64,000 nucleotides of DNA from Brevundimonas bullata (lineage in GTDB: Bacteria; Pseudomonadota; Alphaproteobacteria; Caulobacterales; Caulobacteraceae): contig NZ_JACHLM010000003.1 of assembly GCF_014207965.1 (NCBI RefSeq), positions 558,001 through 622,000 on the forward strand, read 5' to 3'. Each line of letters starts with the position of its first letter. Positions within the stretch are counted from its first letter, which is position 1. A program made the position numbers and the translations under genes. A model generated the notes under the pieces. The model saw only the letters and a list, made by a program, of their open reading frames with translations, was not told the DNA's origin and searched no databases. Shown piece by piece: positions 7,639 to 14,627 of the stretch.

Positions 7639-9522
7639 ATGGCAGGCGGCGAAGCGTTGCAGACGACGGAATTCACGGCGCTTTCTAAGGCTCCGGCCGG
7701 CGAAAAGCCCCATCTGCAAGTGGTCACGGGCCTGACCCTGGACCGTTCGCGCGACGCCGTGTTGACCGACTTCGGCAAGAAGACCCTGGAAGACCGTTAC
7801 CTGCTGCCGGGCGAAAGCTATCAGGACATGTTCGCCCGCGTCTCGACGGCCTATGCCGACGACGCCGAACACGCCCAGCGCATCTACGACTACATGTCCA
7901 AGCTGTGGTTCATGCCCTCAACGCCCGTCCTGTCGAACGGCGGCGCCGATCGCGGTCTGCCGATCAGCTGCTTCCTGAACGCCGTGGGCGACAGCCTGGA
8001 CGGCATCCAGAACGTGTGGAACGAAAACGTCGCCCTGGCCTCAAACGGCGGCGGCATCGGCACCTACTGGGGCGGCGTCCGTTCCATCGGCGAGAAGGTC
8101 AAGGGCGCGGGCCAGACCAGCGGCATCATCCCCTTCATCCGCGTGATGGACTCCATGACGCTGGCGATCTCGCAAGGGTCGCTGCGCCGCGGCTCGGCCG
8201 CCGTCTATCTGGACATCCACCATCCGGAGATCGAGGAGTTCCTCGAGATCCGCAAACCCTCCGGCGACTTCAACCGCAAGTCGCTGAACCTGCACCACGG
8301 CATCAACATCACCGACGAGTTCATGGAGGCGGTGAAGACCGGCTCCACCTTCAACCTGAAGTCGCCCAAGGACGGCGAGGTCATGAAGACCGTCGACGCC
8401 CGATCGCTGTGGACCAAGCTGCTCGACATCCGCATGCAGACGGGCGAGCCCTATCTGATCTTCTCGGACACGGTGAACCGCCAGATGGCGCCGCACCAGC
8501 GCGACCTGGGTCTGAAGGTCAAGCAGTCGAACCTGTGCGCCGAAATCATGCTGCACACCGGCAAGGACCATCTGGGCGTCGACCGCACCGCCGTCTGCTG
8601 CCTGTCCTCGGTCAACGCCGAGAGCTTCCTGGAATGGCGCGAAGAACCCAAGTTCATCGAAGACATCATGCGCTTCCTGGACAATGTCCTGGAGGACTTC
8701 ATCCAGCGCGCCCCGTCCGCCATGGCCGCCGCCGTCTATTCGGCCAAGCGCGAGCGTTCGGTGGGTCTGGGCCTGATGGGTTTCCACTCCTTCTTGCAGG
8801 CTCAGGGCGTGGCCTTCGAATCGGCCATGGCCAAGTCGTGGAACATGCGCCTGTTCAAGCACCTGCGTCGCGAGGCCGACAAGGCCAGCCGCGTGCTGGC
8901 CGAAGAAAAGGGCGCCTGCCTGGACGCCGCTGAGCAGGGCGTGATGGAGCGGTTCAGCCACAAGCTGGCCATCGCCCCCACCGCCTCGATCTCGATCATC
9001 TGCGGCGGCACCTCGGCGGGCATCGAGCCGATCCCGGCCAACATCTATACGCACAAGACCCTGTCGGGCTCGTTCGCGGTCAAGAATCCCTATCTGCAGA
9101 GACTGCTGGGCGAGAAGGGCATCGACACCGAGGCCGTGTGGAACTCGATCCTCGAACACGAAGGCTCGGTGCAGCACCTGGAGGCCCTGTCGGACGACGA
9201 GAAGGGCATCTTCAAGACCGCTTTCGAACTGGACCAGCGCTGGGTGGTCGAACTGGCCGCCGACCGCGCGCCGGAAATCTGCCAGGCTCAGTCGCTGAAC
9301 CTCTTCATCCCCGGCGACGTGAACAAGTGGGACCTGCACATGCTGCACTGGTCCGCCTGGGAGCGCGGCGTGAAGTCGCTCTATTACCTGCGTTCCAAGT
9401 CGGTGCAGCGCGCCGCCTTCGCCGGCGCCGACGACAAGGTCGAAGCCGAGATCGATCCCAACCAGCCGGATCTCTTCTCCGCCGCCCCCACCGACTACGA
9501 CGAGTGCCTGGCCTGCCAATAA
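7639..9522 (+). CDS. nrdA: class Ia ribonucleotide reductase, alpha (catalytic) subunit
   Basis: A 627-residue cytosolic enzyme that reduces NDPs to dNDPs together with NrdB. The active-site set is intact: Cys111 (LPISCFLN), Asn298-x-Cys300-x-Glu302 (SNLCAEIM), Cys320/321, the radical-transfer pair Tyr582-Tyr583 (KSLYYLRSKS), and a C-terminal CLAC thiol pair at 623 and 626. Compared with E. coli NrdA (761 residues), the first active-site Cys lies about 115 residues closer to the N-terminus, so the ATP-cone that carries the overall activity site is missing. I chose the ATG at 7639. An in-frame ATG at 7549 would place the DnaA and NrdR-like boxes inside the coding region. A strong terminator follows. 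Confidence 0.95.
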   Translation: MAGGEALQTTEFTALSKAPAGEKPHLQVVTGLTLDRSRDAVLTDFGKKTLEDRYLLPGESYQDMFARVSTAYADDAEHAQRIYDYMSKLWFMPSTPVLSNGGADRGLPISCFLNAVGDSLDGIQNVWNENVALASNGGGIGTYWGGVRSIGEKVKGAGQTSGIIPFIRVMDSMTLAISQGSLRRGSAAVYLDIHHPEIEEFLEIRKPSGDFNRKSLNLHHGINITDEFMEAVKTGSTFNLKSPKDGEVMKTVDARSLWTKLLDIRMQTGEPYLIFSDTVNRQMAPHQRDLGLKVKQSNLCAEIMLHTGKDHLGVDRTAVCCLSSVNAESFLEWREEPKFIEDIMRFLDNVLEDFIQRAPSAMAAAVYSAKRERSVGLGLMGFHSFLQAQGVAFESAMAKSWNMRLFKHLRREADKASRVLAEEKGACLDAAEQGVMERFSHKLAIAPTASISIICGGTSAGIEPIPANIYTHKTLSGSFAVKNPYLQRLLGEKGIDTEAVWNSILEHEGSVQHLEALSDDEKGIFKTAFELDQRWVVELAADRAPEICQAQSLNLFIPGDVNKWDLHMLHWSAWERGVKSLYYLRSKSVQRAAFAGADDKVEAEIDPNQPDLFSAAPTDYDECLACQ

Positions 9523-9571
9523 GGCCGCGCCTCTCGCATCACGATCGGCTGATCCAGCCGCACTTAACCAG

Positions 9572-9605
9572 CCGCCCGGGGGAACCGTCCTCCGGGCGGT
9601 TTCGT
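9572..9605 (+). terminator. rho-independent terminator after nrdA
   Basis: About 50 bp after the nrdA stop, a GC-rich inverted repeat (CCGCCCGGGGG / CCTCCGGGCGG, loop AACCGT) runs straight into TTTCGTTT. Position and shape fit an intrinsic terminator on the plus strand that separates nrdA from the next gene. Confidence 0.8.
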
Positions 9606-9702
9606 TTGAGCGTGACAGGATTGTGGCTTGAAAGAGTCCGTTGCAGTTCCCCCGCTTTAGTGCAGAGTGGAGTTTGTTAACGGGTTTTGGGAGGGACCGT
9701 TG

Positions 9703-10560
9703 ATGCGCGTAGAGGCTTGCCTCGCTGGTGTTCTGATCGCTGTGGGCCTGCCCATGACAGCGGGCGCACAGACGACGGCCTCGATCGCAGGGCCCATCGC
9801 GGCTCGGGGCAGCGATGTCGTCCAGTTCGAGGACGCCGCCGCCCGGCTGGACAGCGACATCGCCTTCATCGCCTCAGACACGCCCTTTGGCGCGCCGCTG
9901 GCCTTGTCGGGGTCGCCCGCGGGACGGGACGCCTTCACCACAGCGCAGAGCGAGGCCTGGTTCGCCGGCGACGGTTTCACGGATCGCCTGCGCGTCACCG
10001 CCCGGGGCGAGCCTCGCCGGGCTGACGGCGCGCCCGTGCCGCCGCGCGCCCTGGACGCCCGCACCTATGGCGACGAGCGCTATGACGTCACCTATACGCG
10101 CGGCTGGGTCGCGGCTCAGGGAAGGACGGCGTCGGGCCTTGAAGTGTCGCTGACGCCCCACGCCGGGGTCGGTTTCGGCGCCGACGGCACGACCGCCGAG
10201 GCCGGCGCCACCCTGAAGATCGGCGAGGGCCTCGACCGGCTGGCGCCTGACGGCGACGAGGCCTTTGGAGATCGGGCGCGCTGGTATGTGTACGCCGCCG
10301 GGTCCAAGCGGGCGGTCGGCTACAACTTCGCCCGCACCCGCGACGGCGATTTCGCCCGCTCGGGCATGAGCCACGACGAGGGCGCCTTCCTGGGCGACGC
10401 CTCGATCGGCGTGGCCTATCGCCGGGGCGCGCTGCAGGGCTCGGTCGGCGTCGTCTATCGCGAGATCGAGGCCAACGGCATCAAGGCCTATGGCGGCATC
10501 AACACCGACGTGTCGGAAGGCCTGGTGGCCTTCCAGCTAACGATCCGCCCGCGCGAATAG
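9703..10560 (+). CDS. LpxR-like (DUF2219) outer-membrane protein, putative lipid A deacylase
   Basis: A 285-residue exported protein. A signal peptide covers residues 1-24 (GVLIAVGLPMTAGAQ) and the body alternates polar and aromatic residues like a beta-barrel. The C-terminal half (RWYVYAAGSKRAVGYNFARTRDGDF, then alternating strands such as GSVGVVYREIEA ending in AFQLTIRP) resembles the DUF2219/LpxR family, which removes 3'-acyl chains from lipid A. LpxR catalytic residues could not be placed by eye, so function is tentative. The ATG at 9703 has GAGGGA 6 bases upstream. The alternative start at 9667 adds 12 residues before the signal peptide. Confidence 0.6.
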   Translation: MRVEACLAGVLIAVGLPMTAGAQTTASIAGPIAARGSDVVQFEDAAARLDSDIAFIASDTPFGAPLALSGSPAGRDAFTTAQSEAWFAGDGFTDRLRVTARGEPRRADGAPVPPRALDARTYGDERYDVTYTRGWVAAQGRTASGLEVSLTPHAGVGFGADGTTAEAGATLKIGEGLDRLAPDGDEAFGDRARWYVYAAGSKRAVGYNFARTRDGDFARSGMSHDEGAFLGDASIGVAYRRGALQGSVGVVYREIEANGIKAYGGINTDVSEGLVAFQLTIRPRE

Positions 10561-10567
10561 CGCGCCC

Positions 10568-12331
10568 CTACCGGGTGTGCGCCACGCCCTCGCGGCGGGT
10601 ATCCGCTCCACCGTCCCACTGTCCGTTGCGCCACAGGCCGCCGTGCAGGCCCGAGGTTTCGGTGGTGTTCGGCCGCAGCACCACCCCGCGCGCCGCCATG
10701 CCGTCCCGCACGGCGGCGGAGAATCCCTCGGTGTCAGCGCCGAAGCCGTCGCCCTTGGCCACCAGATTGGGCAGGTCGAACGCCTCCTGCAGAGGCAGGC
10801 CCCAACCCAGGGCCGCAATAAGGGCCTTGGCGTTATAGGCCAGGATGGACGAACCGCCGGGCGAGCCCAGAGCCCCGACCAGATGGCCCTCGCGGTCCAG
10901 CACGATGACCGGCGACATCGACGAGCGCGGACGCTTGCCCGCCGCCACGGCGTTGGCCGCCGGCGTGCCGTCGGCCGCCGTCGGGACCAGCGAGAAATCG
11001 GTCAGTTGGTTATTGAGGAAGAAGCCGCCCGCCATCCGGCCCGAGCCGAACAGGCTCTCGACCGTGGTGGTCATGCTGACCGCATTGCCCTTGGCGTCCA
11101 CGACGACGAAGTGCGAGGTGCCCGCCGGTTCGCGTGTGGCGTCGGCGCCGACCTTCGGCGCGCCCGGCGGCGTCCCGAACGGCGCCGCGCCGCGCAAGGC
11201 GGGCGCCAGGGCGGCGCGCTGGGCCACATAGGCCGGGTCCAGCAGACCCGCGACCGGCACCGAGACAAAGGCCGGATCGCCGAAATAGCGATCGCGGTCG
11301 GCATACATCAGCCGCTGCAGCTGGCCGAAGGCGGCCCAGGCCTCGGGGCTGGCCGCGCCCTTGTCCAGGTCCGGCGTCTGCTCGCCCATGGCCAGTAGTT
11401 GCAGGATGGAGGCGCCGCTGGACGGCGGGGGCGGCACGCAGACGACATAGACCTTGTACGGCCCGCACACGGCCTCGCGCACCACCGGACGATAGGCGGC
11501 GATGTCGGCGGTCGTCAGTCCGCCCGGACGCGGGCCCTCGGCCACGGCGGCGGCGATGGCTTCAGCCAGAGGCCCCGTCTGCATCCCGGCCGCGCCTTGG
11601 CGCGCCAGAATCCGCACCGTCTCGGCATAGGCGGGGTTCTTCAGCACGTCCCCGGCGACGTAGCGCGTGCCGTCCGCCTTGGTGAAATACTCGCTCGCCC
11701 AGCGGGTCTTCGCTTGGGGCGCATTACCGTTGATCATCCCCGCCAGACGCGGGCTGACGATAAAGCCGTCCTGCGCCAGCTTTTCCGCATCCCCGAACAA
11801 TTCCGACCACGGCAGAGCGCCATGCTGCTTCTGCGCCAGGGCCAGCATGGGCACGACGCCCGGCGCGCCGGTCGAATGGCCGCTCAGCACCGCATCGACA
11901 AAGGCCATCGGGCGACCGTTCTCGTAGAAGAGCTCGGGCGTGGCCGAAGCCGGGGCCGTCTCGCGTCCGTCATAGACGGTGAGCGCCGCGCTGTCGGCGT
12001 CGTAGAACATCATGAAGGCGCCGCCGCCCAGACCCGACGACTGCGGCTCGACCAGACCCAACACGGCCTGAACAGCGACGGCGGCGTCCACCGCCGACCC
12101 GCCGCGCGCCAGAACGCGCATCCCGGCCTCCACCGCCAGAGGATTGGCGGCCGACACGAAGGGACCGCGCGCGGGCTTTTGCGCCGTCGCCACGACCGCT
12201 TCCCCCGCCGTCGCTTCCGCGACCGGGGCCGTGGCGCATCCCGCCAAGATAAATGCGCCGACCGCCGCACTCGTCAGAATGAGCGAAATCTTGCGCCGAC
12301 GGTTCGACGAGGGGATGGAATAGGCGCGCAC
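10568..12331 (-). CDS. ggt: gamma-glutamyltransferase (glutathione hydrolase), lipoprotein
   Basis: A 587-residue Ntn-hydrolase that cleaves gamma-glutamyl bonds, for example of glutathione, in the periplasm. It self-cleaves before the catalytic Thr, here Thr405 in GTSHFVVVDAKGNAVS, into large and small subunits. GLGGGAFMMFYD, FGSGRMAGGFFLNNQLTDF and GALGSPGGSSI match family motifs. The N-terminus has a lipobox (FILAGC, Cys32), which suggests membrane anchoring instead of a free enzyme. The start is GTG at 12331 with GCAGGAG 8 bases upstream. Extending the frame further would run through tRNA-Arg and is not credible. Confidence 0.93.
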   Translation of the reverse strand: MRAYSIPSSNRRRKISLILTSAAVGAFILAGCATAPVAEATAGEAVVATAQKPARGPFVSAANPLAVEAGMRVLARGGSAVDAAVAVQAVLGLVEPQSSGLGGGAFMMFYDADSAALTVYDGRETAPASATPELFYENGRPMAFVDAVLSGHSTGAPGVVPMLALAQKQHGALPWSELFGDAEKLAQDGFIVSPRLAGMINGNAPQAKTRWASEYFTKADGTRYVAGDVLKNPAYAETVRILARQGAAGMQTGPLAEAIAAAVAEGPRPGGLTTADIAAYRPVVREAVCGPYKVYVVCVPPPPSSGASILQLLAMGEQTPDLDKGAASPEAWAAFGQLQRLMYADRDRYFGDPAFVSVPVAGLLDPAYVAQRAALAPALRGAAPFGTPPGAPKVGADATREPAGTSHFVVVDAKGNAVSMTTTVESLFGSGRMAGGFFLNNQLTDFSLVPTAADGTPAANAVAAGKRPRSSMSPVIVLDREGHLVGALGSPGGSSILAYNAKALIAALGWGLPLQEAFDLPNLVAKGDGFGADTEGFSAAVRDGMAARGVVLRPNTTETSGLHGGLWRNGQWDGGADTRREGVAHTR

Positions 12332-12431
12332 GAAACGGCTCCTGCGGGGTTCAGGGAGAGGTTCATGCCTAGTGTCCCAGAGCCCAAAGTCCAAGTCTGC
12401 ATTTTCTATCGGCATTTTCTGAAAAACGCGC

Positions 12432-12460
12432 TTGCCAGCCCCGGCCCCGCCCGCTAGATA
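12432..12460 (+). promoter_or_regulatory. candidate promoter of tRNA-Arg(ACG)
   Basis: TTGCCA at 12432-12437 and GCTAGATA at 12453-12460 resemble the Caulobacter housekeeping promoter (TTGMCG, GCTANAWC) with workable spacing. Transcription would start about 18 bp before the tRNA. Confidence 0.45.
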
Positions 12461-12484
12461 GCCGCCCTGCCCGCAAGGCAATGC

Positions 12485-12561
12485 GCACCCGTAGCTCAGC
12501 TGGATAGAGCACCAGACTACGAATCTGGGGGTCAGGAGTTCGAATCTCTTCGGGTGCGCCA
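12485..12561 (+). tRNA. tRNA-Arg (anticodon ACG)
   Basis: A 77-nt cloverleaf. The acceptor stem is GCACCCG/CGGGTGC, the D arm contains AGCTCAGCTGGATAGAG, the anticodon stem is CCAGA/TCTGG around loop CTACGAA (anticodon ACG), the T arm contains GTTCGAATC, and CCA is encoded. It reads CGU/CGC/CGA after A34-to-I editing. The 3' half is the left edge of the accessory island, as expected for a tRNA used as an integration site. Confidence 0.97.
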
Positions 12562-13368
12562 CTTCGGTTTAAAACTGAGAACTCCGCCCCCGGCGGCATA
12601 ATCCCTACCACCAGTGGACGCTAAAGCCCGCAGAAGTTCTGTGCGCGATCCGATAATGCGCGCCTCGGTCTTGCTGATGACCTCCACCCTCTGGGTCAGT
12701 GCGCGGAGGTGATCTCGCCGATAGCCGCTGGTGCGATCCCGCAGCTTGCGCCGCGCGGCGCTGGCAAACCGGTTCAGGGCGTCCGGCGTGATCGTCGGCG
12801 CCAGCCGGTCCACGGATGCACCGATCCGTTCGGCGTCTGCTCGGGCCTGATCCCAAATGCCTGACAGTTCGGCCACGCGATCCTTTAGTGAGGCGTCGTC
12901 AGGCACCAGGAGGCCGTTCTCAATGGCTTCGTAAAGGCGATTGAGTTTGGCATCGGCTTCGGTGGCCCGTTTGCGCATTTCCGCGATGTGGCTGCGCCTC
13001 TGGTCGGCCCACTCCTCACGACGATCCAGAAGCTGTTCCATCAGCGCCGCGAGGCGATCCGGGTCCAGCAACCGGGATTCGAGGTGCTCGATGATCGCGT
13101 CGTCGAGCTTGTCCATGGGAACCGCGAGACCCTTGCAGCCCGCCTCGCCCATACGTGCTTTGGTCGAACAGGCGTAGTAGCGATACTGGCCGCCCGCGCT
13201 GCCCTTGCCGGTTCTCAGCGTCATGGCGCCGCCGCACGCGCCGCAGAAGCAGATACCCGTTAGCAGGTTCGGGCCTGTGGAGACTCGCGGCGGCGTCCAC
13301 TTCGAGTTTCGAGCGGTGAGCCGCGCCCTGACAGCCTCATGGTCGGCCTTCGACACTATTGCGGGCAC
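12532..13368 (-). pseudogene. serine site-specific recombinase, C-terminal remnant
   Basis: About 278 codons of the C-terminal half of a large serine recombinase. They start at the linker PAIVSKADHEAVRARL. A zinc beta-ribbon follows (GICFCGACGGAM ... YYACSTKA ... GCKG) and then a long coiled-coil (about residues 100-230). The N-terminal resolvase domain with its catalytic Ser is missing: upstream the frame stays open only a few dozen codons to about 13,470 without family similarity, then hits stops. The last 10 codons and the stop are read from the antisense of the tRNA-Arg 3' end. This is likely the inactive integrase of the element that entered at the tRNA. Confidence 0.8.
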
Positions 13369-13703
13369 AGCCAGGCTACAGCACCGCTGGCCATCGTGCT
13401 CTGTCTCAATGCAACGGGTACCTGGCGCGTTTCCGGGAGTACATCGAGGCGGTGCGCGTGAACGCAGGCATTAGCAAGCTGACACAGCCTACGAGCGCCA
13501 TCATCCTGATCGGTGACTCGGAAACTGAGACGCCAGCGCAGCGAGAGAACCGATCGAATTTCGTTCGCAGTTCAACTCTGATCGACGTGGTCAGCTACCG
13601 CCGCATTTTGTTCGCGGCGCGCGGAGACACGGGTTTCACCGCTCGCGGACCGGGCATTCTGGCTGACACCTTTCGAGAGCTTTCAGCCCAGACCGATGTT
13701 TGA
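13359..13703 (+). pseudogene. C-terminal fragment resembling a Shedu/DUF4263-type nuclease
   Basis: An open stretch whose first roughly 10 codons look like junction sequence. From about 13,390 it reads as a coherent protein end: HRALSQCNGYLARFREYIEA, then TSAIILIGDSE, then NFVRSSTLIDVVSYRRILF. The order (AxSQ..Y helix, hydrophobic strand ending in IGD/IGR, and a closing hydrophobic-V-S/T-Y-x-x-hydrophobic strand) resembles the C-terminus of DUF4263 proteins such as the anti-phage nuclease Shedu. The catalytic part and any start are missing. The join with the antisense recombinase remnant lies within about 13,368-13,390. The family call is by eye and could be wrong. Confidence 0.45.
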
Positions 13704-13728
13704 AGCACTTCTGAAAAGGCCCCCCGGC

Positions 13729-14424
13729 CTACGACCCGATACGATACTCGGGAGCTATCCATGGGCTTGTCCAATCCAGGACCTCGGAAAAGGCCATGAT
13801 CTGCCCGTACTCGCGGGCATAGGCCCCAGCCACTTCTGAGCTGTCGATCATTACAGCGTTTTCCCATGACGCCGTCGCGTTCGCGCTGATGTTGTAGCTG
13901 CCGGTCCAAACTTTCCGCGGCAGGACATCTTCCAAGCCGTTACCTTCTTGGTCGATGTCGCAGAAGACGAGAAACTTGTTATGCATGCGCGGCCAGGCGG
14001 ATCGTTTTTCGCGGTTGTGATGGCCGACGCAGCGAATGGCTTCGATGTTGGGGTTGCCGGCGTAGTTTAACCCCGACACGCCTCCGGGAAGAGAATACCG
14101 CATCAGCGGCGCCGGAAGCGCATCGTACAATCGACGCAGGCCCGCCGTTCGCATTTGCACCAAATCGGGCCGCAGGAAGTCTTCCTTTTGTACGATGATG
14201 CTGACGTGAAGACACTTAGCCAGCGCTTCCAGGACAACAGTGTCCGTTAGCCAAGCCACGCAACCCACGACCACAGGATGGCGAGCAATTTCCTGAACCA
14301 GTCGCTCTTGGTGGTTTCGGAATATCACTTCCACCGGCGCGATCGCCGACATGCTGTTGTCGCTTTGGGGTTCGAGATCATGATCAACCGGGACGCCCAG
14401 TTGGTTCAGATTGATCCGGTCCAT
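13729..14424 (-). CDS. phospholipase D-like protein with one HKD motif, putative nuclease
   Basis: A 231-residue protein without signal peptide or membrane segment. It carries one phospholipase-D-type active site: His148 and Lys150 (RMHNKFLVF), then GSYN at 175-178 (WTGSYNISANATASWEN) with Glu188. Single-motif PLD proteins such as Nuc act as dimers, and in bacteria many are nucleases. The N-terminal half (VEVIFRNHQERLVQEIARHP, GCVAWLTDTVVLEAL) fits the family's first alpha/beta unit. The ATG at 14424 has AAAGGAG 7-8 bases upstream. The gene is divergent from the Fic gene, and the two start codons flank the repeat array. Membrane lipid cleavage is possible but less likely. Confidence 0.75.
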   Translation of the reverse strand: MDRINLNQLGVPVDHDLEPQSDNSMSAIAPVEVIFRNHQERLVQEIARHPVVVGCVAWLTDTVVLEALAKCLHVSIIVQKEDFLRPDLVQMRTAGLRRLYDALPAPLMRYSLPGGVSGLNYAGNPNIEAIRCVGHHNREKRSAWPRMHNKFLVFCDIDQEGNGLEDVLPRKVWTGSYNISANATASWENAVMIDSSEVAGAYAREYGQIMAFSEVLDWTSPWIAPEYRIGS

Positions 14425-14440
14425 ATCGCTGCTCCTTTGA

Positions 14441-14596
14441 GCGGGATTAGAACTGCTAGTTTGGTCTGCACGAATAGCGGGATTTTGCGCGACATAAAAA
14501 GCGGGAAACAGCACAACATAAAAAGCGGGATTTTGCGCGACATAAAAAGCGGGAAATGATACATCATAAAGAGCGGGATTTTGTCCGCGCTTATGG
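14441..14596. repeat. 24-bp direct-repeat array in a divergent promoter region
   Basis: The hexamer GCGGGA occurs at 14441, 14477, 14501, 14525, 14549 and 14573. The last five are exactly 24 bp apart and the first is offset by 36 bp. Units at 14477 and 14525 are identical over all 24 bases (GCGGGATTTTGCGCGACATA then AAAA). Units at 14501 and 14549 share a second variant beginning GCGGGAAA, and most units end in CAT(A)AA. So two unit types alternate. There are no spacers of constant length between repeats, so it is not a CRISPR. It fills the space between the PLD-like and Fic genes and is best read as an operator array or an iteron-like site. Confidence 0.9.
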
Positions 14597-14627
14597 CTGA
14601 ATCATTTTTGCGATCGGAGCCACGAGA

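Noticed and set aside
12332..12562. Upstream extension of the ggt reading frame
   Set aside because: It would run through tRNA-Arg and give a peptide (RFELLTPRFVV) that is just the antisense of the tRNA. The GTG at 12331 has a good ribosome site and a lipoprotein signal.
14441..14596. CRISPR array
   Set aside because: Units are contiguous 24-mers with two related versions and no unique spacers, and there are no cas genes.
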